NCBI GenBank assembly: GCA_013399115.1
Contig: VXAA01005608.1
Coordinates: 1-64,000, forward strand
DNA: 64,000 nucleotides
Direction of reading: 5' to 3'
Origin: Anseranas semipalmata
Lineage: Eukaryota > Chordata > Aves > Anseriformes > Anseranatidae
Shown: positions 50,346 to 61,899 of the stretch, in pieces
Numbering within the stretch: position 1 is the first letter of the stretch
How the letters are laid out: each line of letters begins with the position of its first letter
Notes under the pieces: model-generated
What the model saw: only the letters and a program-made list of their open reading frames with translations
Databases searched by the model: none
What the model was told of the DNA's origin: nothing
Made by a program: the position numbers and the translations under genes

Positions 50346-53300
50346 CCAGCGACAGAAGCTTTGGGTGTGATGCTGAACAGTAATTGCTCTTCCTTACCCT
50401 TTTTTTTGTTTTTAATCAAATCAGTCACTCAAGAGGCAAAGTCGACAGGCTGCTCTTTCTTGCAGGCCAGGTTTCCCCACTTGTATCAACTCCGTCAGTT
50501 CACCGCAGATTTCCTTCATTATTATTAGCCATATTCTCATCAGTGGACGCTTTTTCACAGCACTAACAAGTCTGATTCGTAGTGCTTGACTGGCCATTAT
50601 TAATTCAGCAAAGTTTTAAAGTAAGTGTAATGCCAGGCATCCAGCCTCCCTGGATATTCGCTCCACTTCTCATCTGGGCATTAAACCTTTTTCATTATTC
50701 CACCCAGTTATTTATTACCCTCTTTATAAATTCAGTACAATTTTCTAACTGACATTTTCAATGAAAGGTCATCTGAAATACACACGGTGTTCCTTGTATT
50801 GCCTGCCTTCCCTTCTAAAGGTCCACCACAGCTAATGTTGTACTTGTCATCTATTTACTCGTTACCTTGTGCAATAGGCCTTTGATCCCCTGCTTGTCTG
50901 CCTGCCAGGGCTGTCTCCCATGAGGTAGCTCTGGGGTGTCTCTCTTCTTTTCCATTCCCTTCTAATTAAGCTGGACATGTTTTCAATATCCCGCTCTCCA
51001 AACGCAGGTCCAAAGGATTGCTTAAAATGCCACAGCTCAGTTCAGTTATTAATCGCACGTGACAGGAGTGCCGGGCATGTGGCCAACAAAACCAAGGGGC
51101 TGAATGAGGAGCTCAGAGCCTAAATACACCTGTCACTTGTTGAGCCTAAAATCCTTCCACCTCCCAGTCTCCTGGAAGCTGAGCACCTCCGCTTTATGTG
51201 GATACATCCAGAGGCTACAGACCACAGATCCCATCTTAAAAGTAAATCCAATCAATATTCACCTTCTCTCTTTCACTGGAGGCACTGAGACTGTCAGACT
51301 TCCCCACAGTGCAACTAAAACCGCAGGCTACACACCAGATACCATTTTTTTCTTCACAAAGTCTTCCTTCAAAAATCCACCTCCAGATTCAGAGGTGGCT
51401 GTGCCAAAGTCCTTTTTCATAGTGAAAACCTGAATATTTATCAGCTTCACCATGAGATGAAACACCTGGACTTCATTCAATGACTTACCTCCTGCTTCTT
51501 CGTTTCTAATGCAATTCATGCAGGGACATGAACTGTCATTGGAACTGCACTTCAAAATCAAGTGATTCATCTCTCTCCTCTGACGTTTGAAAGAAGGGCT
51601 TTTTAAGCACCTGCTTTATAAACTGTGATTAGCCAGCAGGGCACTTAAGCCCGGGAGAGGTTGAAGGTTTAAACCACCTGTTCCAAGTGGTTTAGGCAGC
51701 TTCCCTAGGAGGTGACCTTTGCTGAGACTCCCCTGGTCAGAGCAGTGGATCCTGGGGGCCACTTTTGGAGGCCTGGCCCAAAATAAAGAATGCAAGCTCA
51801 TAACTTCCACTGTGGATGGGAGTGAGGAGGTCACAACAGTAAAAGCAGCTAAACTTAGCCACTCAGTGTCATGGAGCTCACATTCATGTGGGCAAATGGA
51901 TCGTACATCCTGGCTAAATGAAGGAGATAGCCTAGTCCTTCATAATGAGCAACTCAAGCAGGAAGCCCTTCCATGGCAGAAATTTGGACCTAAACCCATG
52001 AACCTGTATCTGCAAATCCAACCATCAAGTAGAAATAAATGTACTTGTTGACACACTGATCTTCCACCAGTGGTTAAAATATTGGTATTTTCCTAAGGAG
52101 GAAGGAGCTAGAGAGCTACCACATCCTGAATTCCTGCTATATATCTCTGTGAGAAGAAAAAGTCTTACAAGAGACTTCAGTGGAATAGGATCCAGTTACA
52201 CCTGGAAAGGATCTCACACAGAGACTTTCGGTCAGGTTTTCAGTGCTCGCTGACTTTCTTCCCCTGAAATTGAATTTGGCATTAGTTCTACCAGGACATT
52301 TTTTAACACAGCCCAGTCCTCATAGCAGGAAAAGGCAATTCGTCCCCATCCTCTGTAAGAGTGAACTGTGAACACAGATTGAAAATGTTTGCTTCCCCAG
52401 GCTCCACCACTTATCTACCACAGTATAAGCAGAGAGCAGGAAGTCTCTCTTCGCTATAGCCAGAGCTCTTCATGCCCTCTGGGGAAAACTTTTGGGAAAG
52501 AACTACTTTTGGTTTCAGTGATGTATCTCAGAGCTCAGGTCAGTGTTGGCAGTACTAATAACTATGTTGCTGTAGATTTAAAACCAAGGTAAAGTACAGG
52601 AGTATTTTCTTCTTCCCTTTGAAAGGAAAAATATCCTGGACAAATTCCCGTTACTTTAAAAGACACAAAGGAACCTGTGAAGCAGAAATAGTACACTCAC
52701 TATGAACTGCTGGGGTATAGAAATTCAGAGATTTAGATCCTTATTCAAAATCCATGCAAAGCTTCCCAGAAAACAGTTCAGAGCAGAGCTATGACAAATG
52801 AAAGTCATAATACAAAGATGATAGGTATTCCTAGGATCATCTTTTCAGGGGTGGCTGAAGTAGGTACTGAGTTTCTGTGCAAGATAAAAATGCCAATGGA
52901 AAAGCCAACTTGCAGGCAACAACACTTATTACTTGCCAAAAGTAACTGTTTCCTGATTAAAAAAAAAAAAAAATGGCAAACTGGAGAGAAAAATTAATCC
53001 GCTTTTGTGTTTTATTTTGTTGTTGTTAATTAAGGCATTCATGCTGCAGGACATCAAAACAACTCACTTGATGCCTATGAAAATCATCTGGAACCAGCAT
53101 ACAAAGCTTATAGGTCCAATTCTTGTCGTTCTTTAATCAGGTGTAAAAACAGCCTAATTGAAAGGAGAGGAGTGACAAATCACCATCTGGAGGTAGCTGT
53201 GCAAATGACATTCTTACCACCCCATTCAAGGAAATTGGGGGTTTCCAAATCAAGTTTGCGTCTGGACTGGGGGTCCCTGGTCCTCTCTTACTCAGAGCGT

Positions 53301-56300
53301 GGCTCGGACACACTGCAAACCCCTTCCAGCCATTGTGGCCGGGCTTCTTCCCCACCAGCAGTGGGGGAGGTAGAAGCTGTGGTCCTCAGGTGAGTTCTGC
53401 TACAGAGCTGGGACACAGCCAAAGCATATACTTGGACCCAGAAACACAGAAGCACTCCTAAGCTCCATATTTTCAGCATATGTTTTGTATGCTGACGTAT
53501 GACTAAAACTTTAGCCATTGAAAATGTAAGCCTTTTTAGAGAACAGAGAACAGGTGTTCCCATGAGCGCTTGCAGAGAGGTAATTCATTAGAGATTTTGC
53601 AATTTTCTGAATTATGAAGCATGCTGTACTAAATTAAAGTATATTCCTAAATATTTTTAAGAAAAGAACAGAGAACAAAACATGCAGCATCATTTGGCAG
53701 TGCAGAAATCTATTGTTCACCTATATATGGATTATCATATGGTCATCTGGTCCCCTCCAAGTCAGAAGCATATAGCAGATCTGGAAAAACAACATAAGGA
53801 CAACAAGGTATAAAATACCAGGAGAAATTAAATAGGCTAGGATCCTTGGTTGGAAATGAGAGACTTTATAGGTGAATATGAGAGAGTAGGATGATGAACA
53901 GCATAGGGAAAGTGAATGGAGACCTGTTATTTCTCTTCCTTACAGCATAAGGACTCAGAGGAATTAAAGAAATCTCCCAAGCAGATGTTTTAAAAGAGAA
54001 AAAAAAAACACTTCCACACAGCGTATCTAAACCACAAAAGTTACTTTCACAAGATGTTGCAGATGAGTATAAAGAGGTCCAAAAGTGATTAGATAAATTC
54101 ATGTAAGAAACACTCATGGAGAGCTACCAGTCACAAAGCTGTAAATATAAACTCCTGCCCAAGAAGTCCCTAAACTGTAGCTTGCTGGAAGCTGAGAGTT
54201 TATTCCAGAGGATTATCATGCAAATGTCCAGCCTTTGTATAATTCCCCTGCTGCCAGTTTTGATGGAGACCCTTCACTCTCAGCACTCAGTACAGCCAGT
54301 CGCACGATCTTAGGGGTTTTTAGACAAGCAGCTAAAGAAGAAACTGTTCTAGGGATAGTACTTAAGGACCATAAGAATTTAAATTTCACTGGGTCTTTAG
54401 TGTGACAGGCAGTAGGGGAACTCTTTGTTCTGTCACACTGATTCACTATAATTTTCAAAATCTCAGGATGCAAAAAGTGCTTGAGTTTTTTTTTTTTTTG
54501 TCTTCAGATTTAGACTTCGCTAGTTTGTTCACAGCTGGAGGAAATATTAGAGAAACGATGCAAATTGGAAAGCAGTGTAAAAAATAACTGGATGAGACAA
54601 AGCAGAAAGGTTAGGGGAAAAGCAAAATTACACATCCTTACGTACATTTCATTTGTTGATGTTGCTTGTGATTGTACTCCGTATTTAGGAGTAAGACCTC
54701 ATACACATGTAGCCATGTATGTAAGTATAGACACAATACACACCTTGGATTCTCCTTTTCCAACCTGTATGAAGAACCAGCTGGATCCAAGATGCACATA
54801 GCTCAGGTTGCAAGGTATGATAAGAATAGAAAAGGAGGAAGAGCATCTCACCTGGAGATAACCTAGCACAGAAGCTTATGCAGCCAACTCCATCCCTGCC
54901 TGTAAGATTCTCTATTCCTGATGTGGGGATCCCCATTTCCACATCCCCGTTCCCTTATATTATTCACCCACCTAGCCTGACAAGAAGGGCACTGTGCAAG
55001 CAGACCAACACAGCTGAAGACTGGGACTGTCCACTGCAAACCCTGTACGTAGTAGTGGTCACCATGAGCTGGTCTTCTGTGCAAGAAGCTGACCAGCAGC
55101 AAAAGAAGGATTTACTGCAAGAGAGGCAGGAGAACCCCAACCAAGGCTTTGGAAACAAAACAGAATCCTTTGAGGTTTTACAGGGTATACTATGGGAGGA
55201 GGTTGGCTGCTTTCCCGCTGATGCATATATCTTTTCTGCCTTCTTAAAATTTGTATATGCAGGAAATTCCTGTGGTTTCTGCACTGCTTTTGCACAGGAT
55301 TCCTGAAGAAAGTGACTGAAGTCTCCAGACAGTCACTCAGAGAAGGTGTTTCTAAGAGGAAAAGCATAAGCAGCAAGAATGTGCAACCAAGTCCCAAAAT
55401 GGAGTTGGAGTCTGGTTGTACGGAGGGCGCAGGCAGGTCAGTCATAGAGCTGAAAGCAATCATCACTCCCAGCCCAGATGCAGAGGTAGCTGTACTCAGT
55501 AGTTAGAGCCCTTTGTGACAGACCTGTGCCCATTTGGGAAGGTGGGTTGGCCCAGATTGTGATAGTCTAAGCAGAAGGATCATAAAACACCTCTTTACTC
55601 CTCAGCTAAGATTGTACCATGTTACAGGAGATGCCAGGGCTCTTGGAAAACTAGTTTTTCCACGTACCTTAGAGTGGCCTTGGCCTAGAGAAAAGACTGA
55701 GGTTTTCCTAATGTTAGTATAGGAGCATGAAGGGTATGGGATTAGCCAGGCAACACCATCTTTTGAAAAAGCCAGCCATCTACTTCAGTCTACTGAAGCA
55801 AACAAAACTTAGAGCAAGAATAGAAGTACCTCAGTGTAATCTGGAGACAGAGTAATTTGCCTACCAACAACCATACTCTGCATTATTGTGGAACAAAGAA
55901 TTCAGTCTTCAGCTTCATGAGATGAAGTTCTGGTGCAGCTAGAAATGTTTATTTGTTTGATTTAATATTCTGCCAGCTCCTACTAATCTACTTAAAATGC
56001 AAAAGTAATTTCATAGTCTGTTGTGAGTTTATAGAAGTTGAACTCACCTGCACCAGATTAGAATTCAGAGTAATTTCTTATTAAAAAATTTAAAGTAGTG
56101 ACACACAAGTTAGAGGCAGTGAAGTGTTTGGTCATCAAAGCAGTGGTGGGCAAAGGAAGTTGGTTTTGAAGCTCTGGCATAGAGATAGTGTGATCTGAGC
56201 TTCTTTCCATTGACTGATACCAAACCATAAATACCTGGCAGCATAAGCAAGAGTAGTACCATTAGCTGTAGGAACATGGTGCAACAACAGCCTAGCAGCT

Positions 56301-57510
56301 AATTTTTTCATGTCTGTCCTTTGACAGCAAATTTCATACTTAAACTGTGCTTGCTTCTCACAGTCTATCAGAATGCTTAGTGTTTTCCAAGAAGTGAAAG
56401 CATGCTAAACATTGCTTCCATTCTCTAGTTAAGCAGGAGAAAGAAACCAATTAAAATATGTCATGGCCTCACATGTGTTTGATATACATTCCTATACTGT
56501 AAACAGCTTTTTTTCAGGTACTGTTCTAGCCTGTTGTTGAAAATGCTTTCATTTCCCTCTTACGCTGGCTTAGTTCCCACCTGTGAAGCTTATAATGGGG
56601 ATATGATGCTGACACCTACAGGAACATAGGTATGAGTATAATCACACGTATGAGACTGTAACTCTTTCAGAATGTGTTTTTTAGCAAAGCATTTGCTTAA
56701 ATTGAGAATTGAATGCCTAGAATGCAATATCCCTTCTGTGAATAATCTAAAAAGTGTACCAGACATGTTACAATGAATAACCAATAATAGTGGGTTTTCC
56801 AACAATTCAGTTTAATAGTTTCGTCATATGTCTGTTTTTACATCAAATAAATTTCCAACACAAAAAAAAAGTAATGTACAGTTCAAGAAAATACCCAAAG
56901 CCATTACAGTTTTGGCTTCCTATTTGTTGTTTTACATTTATGTACAAGACTTTTATTTGCAATAACAAGTGAAGATTTAATGATTTATTTACAACGTCAG
57001 CTGGTCCCTTTTGCTATGCAGTTGAACTGTCTCATTTTTGGTATTTACATTCATAGTAGCAAGAGACCATTCCCAAGTCCCATTTATGGATAGGGTTAAG
57101 AGATGGACTGAAGCAAGACAAGATTCTTACTACTGACAACAAATGTACCTCTGAAACCCCATTTTTATATAAAACTGAAGGAAGAATCCAGCACCAATCC
57201 ATCACTGATATAACCATTATACTGGCAGTCAACATAATAAGGTGACTCCGCTGAAGATAATATTCCCACTCATGTCAGAGGGAGGTATGTGCAAGCTTGA
57301 GGCAGTATATATTTAAAGCTGCAGCAGACAAAATGTATAATTCTGGTGGTAAAGAGGTGCCCTACTTATCCTGCCAGAGACCTCCAAAGCAATTGAAGAC
57401 ACAAAGTATGTTATCTTTTTAAATGTGTGAGGAGAATATATTACAGTTCTTAAACAGGAGATTAAGTTAGGAGGGAAAAAATGAACATTTTATCATCATA
57501 CACAAGCTGT
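50346..57510. other. Intergenic DNA with several unassigned open frames
   Basis: About 7 kb without a recognised gene. The region 54880-55510 has overlapping open frames on both strands (142 codons + and 135 codons -), and 53141-53389 is a splice-bounded open segment listed separately. None of the translated frames matches a family I know, and overlapping frames on both strands argue for base composition rather than coding. Confidence 0.45.
53141..53389 (+). other. Candidate exon bounded by strong splice signals, 82 open codons
   Basis: It is preceded by the T-rich acceptor TTCTTTAATCAG and followed by CAG then GTGAGT, a perfect donor at 53390. The 249-nt segment is open in the frame starting at its second base and has symmetrical phase. 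The predicted peptide has no recognisable domain. It could be an exon of an unknown lncRNA or gene between MC2R and MC5R, or chance. Confidence 0.17.
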
Positions 57511-57790
57511 TTCATAGAACCACAAAATTGCTTAGGTCGGAAGGGACCTGTGGAGGTCATCTATTCCAAATCATTCAAAGCAGGGCCAACTTCAAGGTTA
57601 GAGTCATCTTTAAACTTACAGCAGGTTGCTCAGAGCTGTGTCCAACAAAGTTCTTAGTATCTCCAAGGATGGACATTATGCAATTGCCATGTTAGACCAC
57701 CCTTATGGTAAAAAAAAAAATGTTCATAATACCTGATGAGAACTTTCTACCTTAGAATGATAATCTAAGGTCCATTGAGTCAATCATAGT
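57511..57790 (-). mobile_element. CR1 retrotransposon fragment, antisense
   Basis: The + strand shows the reverse complement of a CR1 3' region: TTAGGTCGGAAGGGACCTGTGG followed by AGGTCATCTATTCCAAATC, then GGTTGCTCAGAGCTGTGTCC and CTCCAAGGATGGACATTA. More diverged sequence follows, including a T-rich element that corresponds to an internal A-run here. The element points leftwards, so its 3' end is near 57511. It is diverged, and its right boundary is uncertain by tens of bases. Confidence 0.88.
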
Positions 57791-58680
57791 CTTTCTGTTG
57801 ACAACAACACTTAGAGCATCCCTAGACCAAGTATTACAAGGATTATTCTTTCAGCTTTTTGAAAGAAATAATTCATTTTTCCAAGCTGTTTTTTGATATC
57901 TAGTCAGGAGGGTACCACTGCTTGAAATATTTACCTAGCTTATATCTCAGTGCAAGACATATATCCATTGGCATCAAGAAATCAATACCAAAGTTGCACT
58001 TCCTTCATCTGTGACAGATCCAATATCTTGCACATTACACAGCTCTTGCAGAACAGCATGCTTATGAGAGCATGATGAGATGCAAATTGTTCACATAAAA
58101 TGCATGAGGGTTTCACCTCAGAATCCTCTCAACAAAGACAAAAACAGTTTGTTTGGGGAGCAAAAGTTAGTACTTTGCCTTATAGCTACATGTGCCTTTT
58201 TTTTGAGAGTTTTTGAGATGCCTGTTTTGCCAAAGGAAGAGGAGGAGCCCGATCATCAAACCTGATTTGTTTCTCCCAGCTTGAAAAATCCACAGCACAG
58301 CTTCCTCCAATAACAAAAGCTACTCCAAGCTGAAATGCTTTTCTAATGTCGATATAACGGCAGCTACTCGTCCAGTTATTCCTTCTCAACAAAACATTAC
58401 ATGACTAATTAGAGGCCACGTGCCCTCTATTTCCCCAGCCCTGGTGAATGAGGAAAACAAACTAGAATCAGCTCAATCTTCCTATTCAGGCATAAAATCA
58501 GGCTATGGTACATCTTCCCACAGACACAGTGATAAGAATACATATAGTCAGATATGACAACACACTGTGTCCACCCTAGGAAATCTTGTGGTAATGCTTT
58601 CCTCTTACATAATATACATTTTATGACAATAACAGTCATGACTGCAATACATGCAATACAAGACTGCTGATACATGCATA
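57791..58680. other. Intergenic DNA between CR1 and MC5R 3' end
   Basis: About 0.9 kb of unique-looking sequence without a gene or repeat that I recognise. Confidence 0.5.
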
Positions 58681-58686
58681 TTTATT
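58681..58686 (-). terminator. MC5R: MC5R polyadenylation signal candidate (AATAAA)
   Basis: The minus strand reads AATAAA about 520 nt downstream of the MC5R stop. I see no canonical hexamer closer to the stop, so the 3'UTR is probably about 0.5 kb. Confidence 0.4.
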
Positions 58687-59208
58687 GGTCATATTTGTGT
58701 TGAGTGAGGTATGTGAACCCTGATAATTGGAGCTACTTCTCTGATTTTATGCCTTTGGAAGAAAATAGAAAAAAAGAAACATCAATTCTGGTAATCAAAA
58801 TAAGTCATGCTGTATATAGAGGGATAAAGAATATCAAGAGAAACACACTGAGAGGCTGATGGGCTCATTTACATGGCAGGTCACACTTGTCACATTCAGC
58901 AGAAAGAAAAATAAGGCTTTCCCTGTGCAATCCTCTTATAAGACTCAGAGTCTTTAGTAGGGTATATGAGATTCAAAATATTCTTTCTCCCCTTGATATA
59001 GATGCACAGAGTACCTTCTACCACCAGTGTGAGAGAGGTGTATGGAGGGAAAGAAAGGTCAAAACACATTTTAAAAAGTTGATTTCTGATTGCCACAGAA
59101 ATCATGACAGTTGAATAGAGGAAGATGTTCCATAGGCCTTTTAGCAGAATAACAAGGTGCAGCAAGATGTTGCATTTCAATTCTCTTCCCTGGTTTGGTT
59201 TTGTTTTG

Positions 59209-60186
59209 CTAATATTTGTTTGATAATCTACAGACCATTCTCAGGCTATAGCAACAAATTATCTCTTTGAAGGTCTTCCTCATTTCCTGGCTACGAAAGG
59301 CATAGATCAAGGGATCAATCACTGAGTTGCACATAATAAGAATGAGGTACATGTTGAAGTGAGACATGAAGCAAACACAGTAGAGGTTTTGAGGGCAGGA
59401 GATCATCAGGATGAGATGGAGGAAGAATGGAGCCCAGCAAACAATGAAGATGCCAAGAAGCATAGTCAGAGTGATGGCTCCCTTCATACTGGTTCTCTGA
59501 TGGACAGAGTTGTACCCAGGCAAAGCAGCTATTTTCTTCACATGAGTACGAGCCAGGAGGAACATATGGATGTACAGTGAGACCATGAGGAACAACATGG
59601 TAAAAAACATAGTGATGAGACAAATTATAACATAAGTTGATTCATAATAAAGAATGAAGATAATGCCACAGCCTGTGCAAAAGGTCCAGATGCATGCAAT
59701 GATAAGCCCTGATCTTTTTACTGTCATGATGTTGTGGTAACGCAGGGCATAGAAGATAGTGATATATCTGTCTATTGCTATAGCCAGCAAACTGCACATT
59801 GAAGCCACCACAGATATGCAGATCATTGAATCAAAGACATTGTCTATATGACGGACAAAGGCATCTTCCATAATTATATGCCTATTGTTTATTAAGTATA
59901 TTGTTATGGTCTCCCAAGCATTAGACACACTAACCAGCATGTCAGCCACTGCTAAACTGCAAACAAAAAAATACATGGGTGAATGCAAGTTCTTGTTCTT
60001 AACTATTGCACATATCACTAAGATATTTTCAAGGAGGCTTACAATGCCCAGAGTTAGGAACACCTCAGCTGCAATTACCACCTGCTCACATGGTGATGAC
60101 TTGCTCTTGACAGTAGGCACAGTAAAGTTGCTGCCAAAGGCACTCAGGTTTAGTTCAGAAACATACAGTTGAGAGGACGTGTTCAT
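59209..60186 (-). CDS. MC5R: Melanocortin 5 receptor
   Basis: A class A GPCR at the plasma membrane that binds alpha-MSH and ACTH and raises cAMP through Gs; in mammals it acts in exocrine glands, and it is widely expressed in birds. The 325-aa protein is intact and of the usual family length. Sequons are at N2, N13 and N20. TM1 holds LLENILV (51-57), and the acidic pocket is E92, D115 and D119. DRY is at 139-141, CWAP at 250-253, an intact DPLIY at 291-295, and a palmitoylation-type CC at 311-312. The long N-terminal segment with NTSS and the C-terminal CCYSLRMVC place it with MC5R. The frame stays open for 63 codons upstream. A strong splice acceptor (T-rich tract then GGCAG at 60269) cuts that extension, and no ATG lies between the acceptor and 60186. 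The start is therefore this ATG, with G at -3. It faces MC2R, 38 kb away. Confidence 0.97.
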   Translation of the reverse strand: MNTSSQLYVSELNLSAFGSNFTVPTVKSKSSPCEQVVIAAEVFLTLGIVSLLENILVICAIVKNKNLHSPMYFFVCSLAVADMLVSVSNAWETITIYLINNRHIIMEDAFVRHIDNVFDSMICISVVASMCSLLAIAIDRYITIFYALRYHNIMTVKRSGLIIACIWTFCTGCGIIFILYYESTYVIICLITMFFTMLFLMVSLYIHMFLLARTHVKKIAALPGYNSVHQRTSMKGAITLTMLLGIFIVCWAPFFLHLILMISCPQNLYCVCFMSHFNMYLILIMCNSVIDPLIYAFRSQEMRKTFKEIICCYSLRMVCRLSNKY

Positions 60187-60268
60187 CTCTGGAAGCAAAC
60201 ACGTTCTGTTCTCTCTGAGGGACTTGCCAAGGAGTGTGGTAAATGCATTTTCCAAAAGGCAAAAGACC
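60187..60268 (-). other. MC5R: MC5R 5' untranslated part of the coding exon
   Basis: On the minus strand a pyrimidine tract ending TTTTTTTTGGCAG lies just before 60268, a near-ideal acceptor. The 82 nt between it and the ATG contain no other ATG. This implies at least one upstream non-coding exon to the right, for which the TATA candidate at 61308-61317 is a possible origin. The two ATGs upstream in the open frame, at 60375 and 60330, would then be intronic. Confidence 0.55.
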
Positions 60269-61307
60269 CTGCCAAAAAAAATACAGCATGACGAGAACAG
60301 GCAGAAGTTGACAAAACAAATATCAACCATTTCTATGTGATTTGGCTTGTACACATCCTGCCTCTTCCACACCATATTCCTCTACTGATTCTAAATTAAC
60401 CTCCAATTGGCTCAGAGTTTTTCTCCTCATCCGTACTGGGAAATTAAAACCACAAAATAATGAAGAGATTCATGCACTTTCCATTCATACTTTTGTTTAT
60501 CTTATTCAGTCTCCCAGAAGTGAGCACAATGTCCTGGAAATTCTACCGAACGCAAAACAACAGTTTTCAGAGCTTCAGTTCTCAGAGCCCTGAAATGTAG
60601 GAGAACATAGTATTAAGTTGAGCAGAACCTGCTCACTTGAATACAATACATAGAAGTTGAATTACTACTACAATTAAGAATTGAACAATTTCAGTAAAAG
60701 ATTTACATGTTTCCTGACCTTTGTACTTCTTAAGTTTGCATGATCTCTGTTATAAACAGCTTGTCTGTGCAGTACTAATATGCTCATTTTAAGAGCATAG
60801 TATTAAACAACTAGCCAAAGCAAATCCATACATGCCAGGATACAGTGAGGTTACAGAATTGGTAGGGGGGAATTCTGTCATAGAAATAAGTTTTCTATTC
60901 TGGATTGTGGGTATTTTATTCAATGCTCTTTTGGTAATGAGAATATTCAGGGCAAGCTGTAAGCCATCGGATTCTAAATAAGGGGAACACTTAAAGCTGA
61001 TTGTCAATGATTTGTTGCAAGTAAAATTCAAAGCTTCTCAAGCTAAACCATTTTCATTTTTTAACAGTAACCTTTCATTTGCAATCAAGAATTAACTGTA
61101 CCTATTTACCAGAGCTGCTCCTTCAGCTGCTCTTCCTCTTCATTGCCCGCAACCTTTCCTCCAGAGATCAGAAGTTTCGGCCCCTCCTCACCCGACATCT
61201 GGGGCTGGGGACTCCTTGGTGGGGACAGATGACATTATAGAAGAAAAGGAATGAGTAAATCCATAGAGTCAAGGCTGACCACGTATAAATTACTTACTGT
61301 GCAACTG

Positions 61308-61317
61308 CCTTTTTATA
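61308..61317 (-). promoter_or_regulatory. MC5R: Candidate MC5R TATA box
   Basis: The minus strand reads TATAAAAAGG, a full TATA consensus, about 1.1 kb upstream of the MC5R ATG. A C-rich stretch (CTCCTCCCCCTTGCCCC, plus strand, 61354-61375) that could bind Sp1-like factors lies about 40 bp further upstream. A start site would be expected near 61285. Donor-like sites on the minus strand at 61191 (GTGAGG) and 61109 (GTAAAT) could end a first exon that joins the acceptor at 60268. Sequence inference only. Confidence 0.35.
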
Positions 61318-61423
61318 GTCTCCGAGCAGTAATGACTTCAGTACTCAGGCTGTGGCTCCTCCTCCCCCTTGCCCCTCTGAACTTCTCTTTTCACAGATTT
61401 TATTAGCAAAGGCTTGGGTTTTT

Positions 61424-61440
61424 ACCACCATCTAGTGGTC
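61424..61440 (-). promoter_or_regulatory. CTCF-like motif
   Basis: The minus strand reads GACCACTAGATGGTGGT. The vertebrate CTCF core is CCACYAGRKGGCRST; the only core mismatch is T for C after GG. It lies about 110 bp upstream of the MC5R TATA candidate. Motif-only evidence. Confidence 0.3.
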
Positions 61441-61849
61441 TTCGCGTGTCTTTCGTTTTAACTGGGCAATGATTCTGATCTAAAATTCAGGATGAGCTTT
61501 TTAAAATTCTTGCTTTCTAATATAGCCTTAGGGAAAATGGTATTAAAGGGGAAAATGCATCAGGCATGCTCCTTTCCAAAAGCATCTCATACGTGTGTTG
61601 TTTTTTTTTTTCTCTGCTTTTGTTAGTACTTGCTGACAATAACTTCATGCTCCAGAAGAGGTAAGAGCAAAAAAAACGTTATTAAAGTGGGATAAAGTGG
61701 GAGGCTTATTATTCTTACAAACATTTGTCTTTTATCCACAGTTATAATTTTACAAGAATAAGAAGCACAGCATCACAAAACTCAGAGGAGAACATACAGT
61801 CAACCCTGTCACACCACTCATTGAAGAGATAAGCAAACTAATTTCTGTG

Positions 61850-61899
61850 AAAAGAAGAAGGAGGAGGAAGAGGAGGAAGAGGAGGAGGAGAAAGAGAAA
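61850..61899 (+). repeat. GAGGAA-type purine microsatellite
   Basis: About 50 bp of degenerate GAG/GAA trinucleotides, all purine on the plus strand. It creates a leucine/phenylalanine-rich spurious frame on the minus strand. Confidence 0.9.

Noticed and set aside
59315..59623. 102-codon minus-strand frame and plus-strand frames over MC5R
   Set aside because: Shadows of the MC5R coding sequence in other frames.
60187..60375. 63-residue N-terminal extension of the MC5R frame
   Set aside because: A strong acceptor at 60269-60273 cuts through it, no ATG lies between the acceptor and 60186, and the 325-aa form already has full family length.
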